In this document: positions 47,141 through 60,814 of the stretch, piece by piece
Layout: each line of letters begins with the position of its first letter
How positions within the stretch are numbered: position 1 is the first letter of the stretch
Assembly (NCBI GenBank): GCA_002104945.1
Contig: MCFH01000047.1
Location: 62,001 to 126,000 of the forward strand
Reading direction: 5' to 3'
Length of the DNA: 64,000 nucleotides
From: Piromyces finnis
Lineage: Eukaryota > Neocallimastigomycota > Neocallimastigomycetes > Neocallimastigales > Neocallimastigaceae
The notes under the pieces: generated by a model
What the model saw: the letters and a program-made list of their open reading frames with translations, nothing else
Database searches by the model: none
What the model was told of the DNA's origin: nothing
Made by a program: the position numbers and the translations under genes

Positions 47141-48902
47141 AATAAAAGTGTTATTGATATTAGTTTTAAAATTTTATAATACAATAATTTTTATTAATAT
47201 TTACCCCTTTTATAATGCTAGGCGTTATCTAATAAGATTGTTTTGTTATACATATATATATATTTATAAATTAATAGGTATATATAATATAAATACTCAT
47301 TATAAATATTCAATATTTATATGTTTACATACTTTATTAAACATTTTTAATAATTATATTATTTCTTTTAAAATATATATGTATATTATTATTAAGTATA
47401 TCAAAAAAAAAAAAAATAATAATAATAGTTGAATATAAAATTTAAAAAATATTTTTTTTTATTATCATTGGTTAATATTACATATTTTTACATATATTCA
47501 TATTTTTATATTATTAATATAAAAATAATATTCATAATATATAAAGGTTCTTTTATATTATTCGGAAATAAAGATCTATAATAAGTCATAATAAGTAAAT
47601 TACTAAATAAAATTATTCTATATCATCTATAAATAAATATGGTTTTTAAAAAAAAAATATATATATATATTATATTTATTATATTTTTTGTGCAACTAAT
47701 AAATTTTGGTTAGATCAAACTTTAAATTTTAAATTGATTTTTCCTAATAACATTTTTTAGATCTCTATTTATTATTTATTATATAGCAATCAAATTATAA
47801 TATTTAAAAAAAAAATAAAATTTTAACTTTAAAGAATCTTAATTTAAAAGCATTATTATAATAGAATAAAAATACATATTACATTTAATATCGAATGCAA
47901 AAAAATGAAACCTTAAATTATTGTATTATTTAATCATAAACAGAAATATTATAAATATTACTCTTTTAATATTAATGTTTGTGAATAAAAACTGAAATAT
48001 TTTTTAATTAGAATTCAGGTGTTGTATATCTATAATTTGTATATTTTGTTATTTGTTAAATAAAATTTTGAATTCATTATCAGTTACACAAAATAATAAT
48101 CTCAAAAAAAAAAAAACATAAATCATTAATAAGTGTTCAATAAAAGTAAAATATTGCAAGTGACCTAGCAAGTTCACTATAATAATCCATAAAATGTATA
48201 TAATTTTTATTAAAATTTCAATTTATTATGGTATTATGGTTTTATATTTAAATGTTAAATATTAAATTGATATTTATGCATTTCTTTATTTAAATATTAA
48301 TAATTGATTTAAAAACCATTAATAGCACCAAAATTATCATATATTTATAATCAAAATAACTACTTTTACTATAAACTTTTCATAAGACATATATTATAAT
48401 AATATAATAATATAATATAATAATATTATTAACATCTTCAAAGAACTTTTACATTATTATTATGTCAAGAATATAAATTATTTTTTTATATAAATTGTAA
48501 CTTTATAATTAAAATAAAATTTATACTAAATAGAACTATAAGAATTAATTTTCTACATAGAAAGAAAAAAATTAATGTCTATATAATATTTTAATAGTTT
48601 AAAATGGACATCTTAAAAATAGACATATTTCATAAAATTACATTTATGATATTTATAATGCAAATATACATCACTTTAAATATTAATAAAAAAAAAAAAG
48701 ATTCTTTTTTCTTAAAATAATAGCATTAAAATTAGTATATTCCCATTTTAATATAATTAATTTATCCTATATACATTTGTAAATTAATATTATTGGTTAC
48801 ATTCTACAAAAAAAAAAAAAAAAAAATAAAAACTTAAATAATCAAAAAAAAAATTTTTTTCGCACAGTTTTTATTATAAATTATAATAATAAATAATAAA
48901 AA
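47141..48902. other. divergent promoter region, CFAP45 and TyrRS
   Basis: 1.8 kb between the starts of the two divergent genes. A/T-rich with many homopolymers, no gene. The last 120 bp before the TyrRS start carry long A and T runs (about 48810-48826 and 48844-48860). Confidence 0.5.
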
Positions 48903-49159
48903 ATGAATCCACAAGAAAAATTCGATCTTATTAGCAGAAACCTCCAAGAAGTTTTAGGTGGTGAAGAAATCAAAAAGATTCTTAATGAAAGAGATTTAAA
49001 CCTTTACTGGGGTACTGCTCCAACTGGTAGACCACATGTTGGTTACCTTGTTCCAATGTCAAAAATTGCTGATTTCTTAGCTGCTGGTTGTAACGTAAAT
49101 ATATATTTCAATCAAATTTAATAATATTAATATTATTATATAAATATTCTTAAAAAATA

Positions 49160-49193
<34 letters not shown>

Positions 49194-50461
49194 GAAAAGA
49201 AAAAAAGAATATAATAGGTATAATAGGAGTAATAGAATGAAGAATTCACATTTTAATTAGAATATTATTGAAAAAGTAATTAAAAGTATGAAATATAAAA
49301 ATATTTATATTTTTTCAAAAAAAAAAAAAAATGCAAAGAAAATAAATTATCAAAATCAATTAAGAATTTAAACAAAAGAAAAAGAAAAAGAAAGAATACG
49401 ATAAAATCATAATAAATTTCATGTTTCAAAATTAAATAAATCATTTTAGCCTTCAAAAAATTTGTTTATACTTAATTAATCTTAACCTATATTTTGAAAT
49501 TATATAAAAGGTTACCATTTTATTCGCCAATCTTCATGCTTACCTTGATAATATGAAAGCTCCATGGGAATTATTAAAATACAGAACTGAATACTATCAA
49601 GTTGTTATTAAGGCTACTCTTAAGAGTATTGGTGTCCCAATTGATAAATTAAAGTTTGTTAATGGTACTGACTACCAACTTTCTGAAAAGTACACCCTTG
49701 ATGTTTACAAGTTATCAGCTATGGTTACTGCTCACGACGCCAAAAAGGCTGGTGCTGAAGTTGTTAAGCAATCTGACACTCCACCATTAAGTGGTCTTCT
49801 TTACCCAGGTCTTCAAGCTTTAGATGAAGAATACCTCAATTGTGATGTTCAATTCGGTGGTGTTGATCAACGTAAGATTTTCGTTTTTGCTGAAGAATAC
49901 TTACCAAAGCTTGGATACAAGAAGCGTGCTCACTTAATGAACAAGATGGTTGGTGGTTTAACTGGTGGTAAAATGAGTGCCTCTGATCCAAACTCCAAAA
50001 TTGATTTATTAGATAATGCTAAGCAAGTTGAAAAGAAGTTAAAGAAGGCTTTCTGTGAAGAAGGTAACATTGAAGAAAACCCAATTCTTGCTTTCATTAA
50101 GAACGTTCTTATTCCAATTAACTGTCTTTCCACTGGTAAGGAATCATTTGAAATTACTCGTCCAGAAAAATTCGGTGGTAACACTTTATACGAAACTTAT
50201 GAAGACTTAGAAAAGGCTTTCGTTGCTAAGGAAATTCACCCAGGAGATTTAAAGATGTCTGCTGCTAATGCTCTTAACGCTCTCTTAGAACCAATCCGTA
50301 AGGAATTCGAAGATCCAGAAAAGTTAGAATTACTTAAGAACGCTTACCCAGAACCAAAGCCAGAACCAAAAAAGAACAACAAGAAGGACAAGAAGAACAA
50401 GAATAAGAAGCAAGGTGAAAAGAAGCCAGAAGAAGCTAAACCAGAAGAAAAGAAGGAATAA
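48903..50461 (+). CDS. TYS1: tyrosyl-tRNA synthetase, cytosolic eukaryotic type
   Basis: Two exons, 48903-49094 and 49511-50461, 380 aa; the single 416-nt intron is the longest accepted in this window. The enzyme charges tRNA-Tyr. The class I signatures are visible as GRPHVGYL (HVGY, residues 45-48, standing for HIGH) and KMSASD (about 218, for KMSKS). [37 protein letters not shown] and [11 protein letters not shown] mark the eukaryotic/archaeal-type catalytic core. The Lys/Pro/Glu-rich tail ([16 protein letters not shown]) is probably an RNA-binding extension; no EMAPII-like domain is attached. Codon use differs from neighbours: AAG, GGT, ACT, CTT and GCC are frequent, suggesting strong expression. 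Confidence 0.95.
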
Positions 50462-50702
50462 ATTGAATAAGAAATTAATATAAAATTTAAAAATTAGAAA
50501 ATAATATATTAATTCACATTTCTTAAATTACAAAAAAAAAATATAATAAAGGAATAAAATAATTAGAAAAAGAAAAAAAATAGAAATTTTAAAAAAAAAA
50601 TAAAATAAAAATAACAATAATTTTCGAAAGCTCTATTAAAATAAAATAAAAAAATAACAAATAATAATATAAACTTTATAGGCTTATCATCTCTTGGATT
50701 TA

Positions 50703-50734
<32 letters not shown>

Positions 50735-51266
50735 TACAATATGGACTTTTCTCAACTGTGTTATGAAAAAAATGTTTTTAATTACTACCACTCATTATAT
50801 ATACTAAAATCTCGCATTATTTTTTTTTTAAATTTAATTTTTTTTTTTTTTATTTTTTTATTAAATATTTAAAATTAACTAAATAAGATTAAAAAAAAAA
50901 AATTTTTTTCTTTAGTTACTTTTTTTTTTATGCTTTAGTTTTAATTATTATTTTATATATGTGTTATAATATTTTTGCTTTTTTTCTTTTTTTTTTTATT
51001 TTTGTTTTTTTTTTTTTTTTTTTTAATATTTTATATTTTATTATTTACTTTATTTAACAATTGATATTAAAATCTTTTTTTTTTTTTTATTATCATTATT
51101 ATTATTTATTTATATATATTTATTATTAGTAGTATTTAATATTTAAATTTGCTGTAAATAATTAAATATTATTACATTAGTTTAATATAAAAAGAATTGT
51201 GAAATTATGTTTGTATTAATGTTTTTAATATAGAATAAAATTTTGTATAATCATAGTAATTTAAAT
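50462..51266. other. convergent gap between TyrRS and RPN2
   Basis: Shared 3' flank. Changes from A-rich (50460-50660) to T-rich (50700-51080), as expected for two convergent transcripts with A-rich 3' ends. No gene. Confidence 0.55.
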
Positions 51267-54200
51267 TTAATCTTCTTCATAAACAAATGGTTCTGGTGGT
51301 TCAGGTTCTTCATCTTGTGGATCTACAGTTGTTATTTGTTCTTTTACAATAAATATATATACAATTTCAATTAATCACTCGTACATTTGTAATAAGGAAA
51401 AAAATATATATATACATATATATCTATCGTATTAAATTTTTAAAATATCTTACTTGGTGTGCTGAATTCTAATAATTCTTCTTGTTCACCCTTTCTTCTA
51501 TCTTCCATAATTGTTATACCACCAACAATATCCTTCTTTACTGGTACATAACGGGAATCTTCCTTAAATGTAATGTATTTTAATTGGGCTGGTAATACAC
51601 GAGTTAAATTACCAAGTTTTTCAAAGGTTTGCTTCTTTTTCTTTTCTTGCTTTTCAACCTATATTTCATGGGATAAAAGTTAATAAAACATATTTTAATA
51701 TTTCTTTCTTAAAATATTTATATTTATTACTTCTTCATCCTTCTTTTCTGCTGAGTCAACTTCCATTTGAGTTTCTTCCTTCTTTTCATCCTAATATTAT
51801 TATAAATAAAATAAAAATAATTAATATCGATAAATGTTATATATATGACTAAAACAATAATTACAGTATCCATTGAATCTGGTTCATTTCCATTCTTTTC
51901 CTTTTCATTCTTCTTAGCACGAGCCTTGGTTTTAGCAGTTGTAGATAAAACAGCAGTTGCAACCTTTTCAACAACAGCCTTTTCTTGCTTCTTCATTGGG
52001 GATGGGTATGCAAATAAAGATGGTTTTGCATTTGAAATGAATTCAAGTTTTGGCATCTTTGAATTATAATATAAAAATAGTTGTTATTTTTAAAATTATT
52101 AATAATCCCTATTACTGAAATAGGTGATAATTTATATATTACTTACTTCAAGATTTGAGTTAAGACCAATAAAAGCAGTTGGAGTAAAAGCTAAGGATAA
52201 GAAGTGGGTAAGTGGATACCAATACCAGAATTGGGTAAATATAGTCATACCAACAATAGAGGCCATGTTATTGTATCCAGATCTAGATTGTAAAGATATA
52301 GTAACATTACGACCACCAGCATCTAATATACCTTGACTTAAAATGGCACCAAACTTAGCCATAGCTTCTTCATGCTTATCCTTAATAATAGTTTCGTATA
52401 ATTTACGAATTGAAGCAACCTTTGGGGCCATAGTTTCATTACTTTGGATTAAGACCATAGCTGAAGCAATTAAAGCACCTTGCTTAACAAAATCAACTTG
52501 ATCCTTAGTTAATGGTTCTAAAAGTTCCATAGCTTCTGGCATAGCAGTACCAGCACAAGAAATACCTAAAGCAAGAGTACAACCATAACGAACATGTGGA
52601 TTGTAACTTTCTGATAATAATTGAACAATACGTGGAACTTGTTTTGGAGTCTTGAATAATATGAAACCAAGAGCAATAACAGCAGCACTTCTAACATCAT
52701 CATTTACATCACTAACAGCAACATGTAAGCACTTTTTAATAGCCTTATTGTTACCAGTACCACAGTATGCTAAAGCAATCATATATATACCACCATATCT
52801 AATAATGTGATCCTTATCTTGTAAAAGTTGTTCAATTAAAGAATCAGCAGTATCTTCCTTTCCGTACATAATTAAAGCCATACCAATTGCTAATCCACGA
52901 ATAATCTTTTCATGTTGAGTTTCATGAGCATATTGTAACATTTCATCAATAGCCTTTTCAGAAGAAGTACCAAGCATAACTAAACCCATAGCTAAACCAG
53001 CAGCTTCACCAGCAACAGCACTATCAGTGAATAAGACATTCTTTAATTCTTCATACATTTCATCACTAGCAGTAGCCATTCCAGCTGCACCTAAACCTAA
53101 TGCAGCACCATGTTGAATAATTTCATTTTGAGTTTTACCTAAAGCATTTCTTAAGTAATCTAAAACTTCACCACCATGATTAACATTAATTAAACCTAAG
53201 GCGAAAAGAGAACCACCTTCAGAATATGGACTACTACTAACACCATCTTGAGGTAAGTATGGAGCAAGTAACTTTAAACCTTGATCAACGTGACCCTATT
53301 TATAAATATAAATGCAATATGATTATAAATTAATAAATATATATATATATTAAAAATAGTACTCTTTTAAAAATATTATATTTTGATATTAGTATAATTA
53401 TTATTTTAACTATTGCGAACCTTGTGGATAACACCTAAAGCAGCAGTAGCACTAAACTTAGACCAGTTGGAAGCTCTAGATAACCATTCTAAGTTATTGC
53501 GAAGGAATTCATCACTAGTGGTACCAGAGTTCATAAAGGCATTAGCAAATGTAATAGCTGAGTGATACATTGAATTTCTTGAATCAACAGCATCCTAAAA
53601 TGAAAATTATTTAATAAGCATAAAAATAAATACATTTGTAATTCAAAATAACATCTTTTTATAGAAAAAGAAATACCTTTGTAGCATTTAAGATTTGTAA
53701 ATCAGTGTGAATATTTCTGAATAAAAATTCTAAATTCAATTTAATAGATAAATCACCATCTAAAATTTTTCTAATATTTGAAATAGCATCAGTAGATGGC
53801 TAATAAATTAATAATAATAATTAAAAGGGAAATAATCATTAATATTTAATCTATTTTTGTATATTTTAATATAATTATTAGTTGTCTAATTTACAGTTTT
53901 TTCATCAGTTTCCATGTCAGCTTCATTCTTACCAGCTGGTTCTGGTAAATAATCAATAACTTGAGATAAGAAATCTTGTGTAGCATTTTCTTCAAGATCA
54001 AATGCAATTTGATAAGCCATCAATAACTATTTTATTAAAATCAATATAAAATATTTAGAAAAATGGTTTATCACATAAATTATAATTACACGTATTAAAA
54101 AATAAATTTATAATTTTTAAGGAAAATAAAATTATTATTAATAATATACTATATATTAAATAGAATTATTTATTTACTTCTTTGCTTTCAACTAAGTCCT

Positions 54201-55577
54201 TTAATGTTTCAGCGCAGGAAATTGAATCCTTTAAATGTAAATAGCATTGAGTCATGGATATATAGTCTGGTTCATCCAAATTTTTATATAAACCAACAAG
54301 TAATTTTAATACCTAATAATAAATAATTTTAACATTAAAAGATTGAAGCTTAATTTCATATTCTTTGATTAATCACTAATTAATATTTGTATAAAAATTC
54401 AATTTACTTCATTTCTAGCATTAAGATTTTGAACTAATGTCATAGAAGCATTTAAAACATATGATAAAAGTTCCTTTGAATCACCAGCCTTAATAGCCTT
54501 TTCAATAATATCTAATCTTAATGATTCTAAGGCAATACCAATAACCTTTATTCAATAATAATAAATTATATATGTTATATTTTATTATGAATTATTTTAT
54601 AGTTTAAATTGAAATTTTACAAGAAAAAAAAATATTTATATACTGAAATTTGATTTTAAATTTACTTGTTTATATTCCTTGTCTTCAAAACATCTTTCAA
54701 AAACTTTTTCAATTACTTGTTCAAGTTCTGGTGAAATTTCATCAACTTGATTATCTGATCTTAAGTAAATATAATGATCAATGCACTTGGCTTTTTATAC
54801 ACATAATATAATTATAATTGTAAAATAATAAATCTCTAATTAATTAAAAATATCTTTAAAAAAGGTTTTTGAAATTTTAAAAACTTACCAACAATTGTTT
54901 CAACATATTCATTACTAATTGAAGAATCAAATAGATCACCTGCACCAAGAGCAAATGACATTGATTCATCAAATTCACCAAGATGGTAATATACCTTTTA
55001 TTTAATAATAAATTTAATTAATTAATAATTTGTACCTTTTATTCTCTGACTCTAAAATTTATATATTTATATTTTTGTTTATGATATATTCATAATATTC
55101 ATACTTTTGAAGCTACTAAAGCAGCTAAATTACGATGTTTGAATTGTTCATCTTCATAAAGAACTTCACTATGTTTTTTTAATTAAAAAGTCCAAATATT
55201 TAATGTTATTGAAAATAAGCAAAATATAAAAATCATTAATTTATATTTCTTTGTTTAATATATATAACTACTATAAAGAATACATAATAAAATTTACATC
55301 TTTGAGACAGAATCTGATATTTCAGCCCAGAATTGATCTACTATAGTATTAAGCTTTTTTAAAGCGTAAATTTGAAGCTCTTCAGATTCATCAAGTAATG
55401 ATATTACACCAGCTTTTTTTTATTATTGATAAATAATAATGAATATTTTATATAAAGCATTTTGTTTAATTTTCTGTTTCCAAATCCTTTTTTGCCTTTT
55501 TATAATAAATAATTATACATGACTATAATATATTATATTAATATATTTATTTTACCTGCAGATGTTAAAGCAACCAT
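51267..55577 (-). CDS. RPN2: 26S proteasome regulatory subunit RPN2/PSMD1
   Basis: Fifteen minus-strand exons: 55556-55577, 55298-55412, 55105-55168, 54889-54994, 54666-54790, 54408-54545, 54178-54312, 53895-54026, 53677-53799, 53421-53594, 52147-53295, 51865-52056, 51731-51790, 51454-51658 and 51267-51340; 937 aa, phase kept. It begins [16 protein letters not shown], then FWAEISDSV and EYVETIVAKCIDHY of the N-terminal helical rod. Exon 11 (383 codons) holds the toroid of proteasome/cyclosome repeats ([79 protein letters not shown]). A Lys-rich insert leads to the C-terminus [11 protein letters not shown]. It is the largest subunit of the 19S base and docks ubiquitin receptor RPN13 through its extreme C-terminus, whose Pro/acidic pattern is kept here. 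The 22-nt first exon is short but conserved in sense. Confidence 0.95.
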
Positions 55578-56822
55578 ATTAAAAATATTTCAATAAATAA
55601 AACCTAATAATACTATTATTAATAATAAATAATAATTAATTAATTAAATTGGTAATATAACTTTATATTTTCTATTTTATATAATAAATAATAATTAATT
55701 AATTAATTAATTAAATTGGTAATATAACTTTATATTTTCTATTTTATATATGTATATCTTAATATACAAAATATTTGAACAATATATATTATGTATAGTT
55801 TTGTTAGAAATTAGGTACAATATAATATTAAATATTTTTTCTTTTCATAAATGTCTTAATTTGATAATAGTTTTAATCAATTATAATTTTTTATTCTCAA
55901 ATATTGGGATCATATATTACATTACAATATTTATTATTATAATAATATAAAACTTAAAAACTAAAATAACAAAATAATAATTTTATTATCAAGTATAATT
56001 TTATCCATATCTGAACTATTCAATTTAATGAATAATATTTATTTGTATTATTTATCGTTATTTCTCATCACATAATAAAAAAAAATATTCAACCCAACAT
56101 TTGATGGACTAATGATCAAAATAAATGTTAATATATTTTTTATATATTATCATAATATTAATAAATTTAAGGAATCTTTAAATTTTATTTTAAAATATAT
56201 ATATAATATTATTTTTTATAGTTTTCTTTACTGAATTTATTTAATATTAAATAAAAAGCTTACAATGTTCTTTTATATGAGTATACTTTTATTCTTTTGT
56301 ATTATTTAAGTATTATGTTTAAAATGATTTTTATTTATTTTATTGTTTTTTTTTTTTTTTTTTTTTTGCTTTTTTTAGGTTTATTATTGAAAGAAAAAAA
56401 TTTAATTTTATAAATATAAATATCAAAAAAAAAAAAAAAAAAAAAATATAAAAAATATTAATTAATTAATATATATAATTAAATATTAAATTCTTTAAAT
56501 TTTCTTAATATTTTTTTAATTAATAATTAAAAATCATTTTAATTTTAAATAATAATAATTATAAATTTGGTTAATGAAATAATTGTTGAGTTTACATAAT
56601 AAATATTAAAAATATTAAAAATGTATATTTTTTAATAATTTATTTAACATTAAATATTTTTATATTAATGTATACATTATCTATAAAATCAAATCTATTG
56701 TAAAATAATAATGTAAAATGAAAAAAAAAAAAAAAAATTCAACAAAAAAAAAAAGTGAATGAAATTATAAAATTTCATTTTAATAATTTGAAATTTATTT
56801 AGTTTATAATATATAGTTAAGA
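55578..56822. other. divergent promoter region, RPN2 and AAGAB-like gene
   Basis: Contains an imperfect tandem duplication: 55624-55683 and 55682-55750 share ATAATAAATAATAATTAATTAA followed by TTGGTAATATAACTTTATATTTTC-like sequence. Poly(T) near 56345-56367 and poly(A) near 56426-56447. No gene. Confidence 0.55.
55625..55750. repeat. direct tandem duplication of about 60 bp
   Basis: The block AATTGGTAATATAACTTT (about 55646) followed by ATATTTTCTATTTTATATA recurs about 68 bp later (55714 onwards), with the ATTAA units expanded from two to four in the second copy. A recent local duplication just upstream of RPN2. Confidence 0.75.
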
Positions 56823-58261
56823 ATGTCAAAGAATAAAATTTTCGTATTAGGAAGAGAAGAAAACCAACCTTTTATTGTTGTTAAAGGTAATAATATAAAT
56901 TAATAAAAAACTGAAAAAAAATAATAATAATAAAATATGTAAATAAAAAATATTAAAACTTCAAATTTAAATTAAATTAAATTATGAAAAACTATTATTT
57001 AAAGAAATTTTAAAAAAAACAAATAGCAAAGAAGATATTAATAAAGATACCCATTGTGTTCCCTGGAAAATCAACAATAAATATTATAAAGCAAATGTTC
57101 AATTTTGGATTGACTCAGCAAAACCAGAAGAATCAAATGAAGAAACAAAAAAACATTGGAAAGAAATTGGAAATGTCATAGATGCATTCATATTTGTTTT
57201 CGATAAGTATAAGGTAAATGAAAATTAAATAGTAACAATAAAAATAAATATATTTATACAATTTCATTTCAATAATAAATAAAATGTAATTTTTAAAAAT
57301 ATATATATGTATACAATTATTAATTAATTAAAAATTAAATAATTCAATTGTTATATAAATAAATAAATATAATAATAATAAAATTTTAGCCTGAAAGCTT
57401 TGAGGATATAAAAAAATGGAATGATATAATAAGTGAATTTGATATTAATGTTAGATTATGCGTTGGAAAAGCTTCAAACAATAAAAGTGAAACGGATAAA
57501 AATAAATTAGAAAAATTTTATGATGATATAGAAAATTGGACCCTCGATAACGATTTTGAATACATTGACTTTGAAAATAATGAAGGTTAAAAAAAATATA
57601 CATATATATATATAATTATAAAGAAAATAGATAAACATTATAGTTTTTTATTAAATGAATTTTAATTATAAATATCATTGTATAAAAAAAATAAAATTTT
57701 AAATATAATATTATACAAAATATACTTTTAAAATGTAAAACAGCAACGGAAGAAGGAAAAAATGGTGTTGAAAGAATAATTGAAGCTTTAGAAACTAATA
57801 TGTGGGAGAATGCCGTAATGAAAAAAGGAAATGGTAAAAAGTTGTTTGTTTCAAAAAAAAAAAAACTTTTATAAATTATAATATTCAAAAATTAATTACA
57901 TTCTTTTAATAATATTTATATAGAAGATGATGAAGATAACGATGAGGATGAAAAACTAATGAAAGAAGTTGAAGATTTAAGAAATAGACTTTTTTCAAAA
58001 TTTGATGATGATGATGGTTTTGATAACTTAATAACAAATTTGAAAAATTTAAAAGGTATATTGATAAATATAATTGGTTTAAATAAAAACTTTAAATATT
58101 AATTTTTTTATAAAAAATAAAAAAAAATATGATTGAAAGATTTTGGACAAAGCTTACCAGATGAAGCAAGAAGAGATTTAGCAGCTAAAGTTGCATTATC
58201 TTTTGAAATGCAATTTGGTCTGGACGATGAAGATGAAAATATTAAAGAAGAGTTTCTTTAA
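56823..58261 (+). CDS. AAGAB: AAGAB/p34-like adaptin chaperone
   Basis: Six exons (56823-56886, 57005-57213, 57390-57585, 57744-57833, 57924-58055, 58140-58261) give 270 aa, phase kept throughout. The first half is the Rab-like pseudo-GTPase region: FVLGREENQPFIVVK, WKINNKYYKANVQFW, VIDAFIFVFDKY, INVRLCVGKA. It continues with GVERIIEALETNMWENAVMKKGN, a highly characteristic AAGAB segment. The C-terminal part has an acidic stretch, LRNRLFSKFDDDDGF and LPDEARRDLAAKVALSFEMQFG, matching the family's C-terminal helical region. AAGAB assists assembly of the AP-1 and AP-2 clathrin adaptor complexes. The GTPase fold lacks a recognisable P-loop, as is usual for the family. Identity rests on these ordered segments. 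Confidence 0.85.
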
Positions 58262-59227
<966 letters not shown>

Positions 59228-59523
59228 TTAATAAATTAATGGTATTAAGCATTTTCGTTTTCTTGGATACCCAACTATATGATTTAGATACCATTTTCTT
59301 GTTTGATATGAACGGCCAACAAAAGTACAAAGTATGAATACAATATGGCCATAAAATGATAACCTATGTATTATTACTGAGAATCCTACCCATGTCAATA
59401 ATTCCATGAAATAATGAGGGCATGATACATAATCAAATAAACCACCTCTTGGTATTTTATATTTTTTTGCATTACGTGGTGACTCTATATCAGAAAAAAA
59501 ATTATTAAAATAAAATATATATA

Positions 59524-59559
<36 letters not shown>

Positions 59560-60577
59560 TAATAATAATTATCATAGATTATAGTGATGAGCAATATATA
59601 AAAAATTAAATAAATAAAATCGTATAATTATAAAATAACTTTAAATCAATATTATTGATGTATTGCTATAATGACTTACTTCTTAATTTTGCAAGTAATA
59701 CATGATGATAAAAACTTCCTAACCAACCAAAAAAAATTAATGGGCATGGTAAAATTAAATAAAAAAAATTTGAATTATCCTTATTTTTTTTATTTAATAA
59801 AATAAATCGACAAAGTATCGAATTCACAATAGCATGAGAAATTGTTAAATATAATATTGAAAAAAATGATATTTTTTTGGAAAATCTAAAAGGTAAAAAA
59901 AAAAAAAGTATAATATACATGGTATTAATATTAAATATAACTGTTATTGAGTAAAAATTAGTAAAATATTATTGAAGTTATACTAACTTATGAATAAATA
60001 AAACCTCAAAGCAACGTTTTAGGTAGTTAATTAGATAGAATATATAAACAATGATATGATATGGGGTTTTCTTTCTTGTATCATTAACATATATTAATGT
60101 AATATTTAAAATTGTTGAAAAATAAATTAAAAAAAGGCTAAATCTAGTATTGAAATATCTCCTAAATACACCCTATAATAATATAATAAGAACATTAAAA
60201 AAAGAAAAGAATTTCAAATTAATTATATATTAAATATTTTTTTTTTTTTTTTTTTTTTTACATCTATTAATATTGCAGTTATATATAATAATTAGTAATT
60301 AATAATTGTACCATTGTATTATTTAATTACAATATTAATAATTTTAATAAAAAAATGAATCATACTAAATAACTAAATATATTTTAAAATTTATAGAGCT
60401 ATACTAAAAATAAAAAAAAAAAGACATTCTTACCCTTTCATTTTTTATTTCGAATTTCGAATACGGAATATTATTACCCGTTATTTCAAAAAATAATATA
60501 ATTATACCTAAGAGAACTAAAATAAAAAATAAACTTTGTTCTGTATTGCTTGATATCGGAATAATTGATTCTGCCAT
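59228..60577 (-). CDS. steroid 5-alpha-reductase / enoyl-reductase family membrane enzyme
   Basis: Four minus-strand exons (60434-60577, 59988-60172, 59680-59885, 59228-59484) give 263 aa, phase kept. Hydrophobic segments throughout (QSLFFILVLLGIIILFF, YFSTILNITLIYV, ISHAIVNSIL, FFYLILPCPLIFFGWLG, VIIHRLSFYGHIVFILC) indicate a polytopic ER membrane protein. Family signatures: YLKRCFEVLFIHKFSK, YHHVLLAKLR, YKIPRGGLFDYVSCPHYFMELLTW (shown in two parts: YKIPRGGLF and DYVSCPHYFMELL), and the C-terminus YPRKRKCLIPLIY. These are shared by 3-oxo-5-alpha-steroid 4-dehydrogenases, polyprenol reductase and very-long-chain enoyl-CoA reductase. The DYVSCPHY form and short C-terminus favour the SRD5A-like branch. 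Substrate cannot be assigned; polyprenol or enoyl-CoA are as likely as a steroid. Confidence 0.8.
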
Positions 60578-60778
60578 TTTTTATAAATATTTTTGTTGAA
60601 AATGTGTATTAAATAGTAATTTATTTTATCTATGTAAAAATAAAAAAAAAAAAAAAATAAAAAATAAAATAATAAAATATTATATAATATAATATAAAAA
60701 AAAGGAAATAAAGACGAAGAAAAAAAAAAGAATACTTTATTTAATAGTTGATTCTATTTAACTTTCTTCTTACTTTTC

Positions 60779-60814
<36 letters not shown>

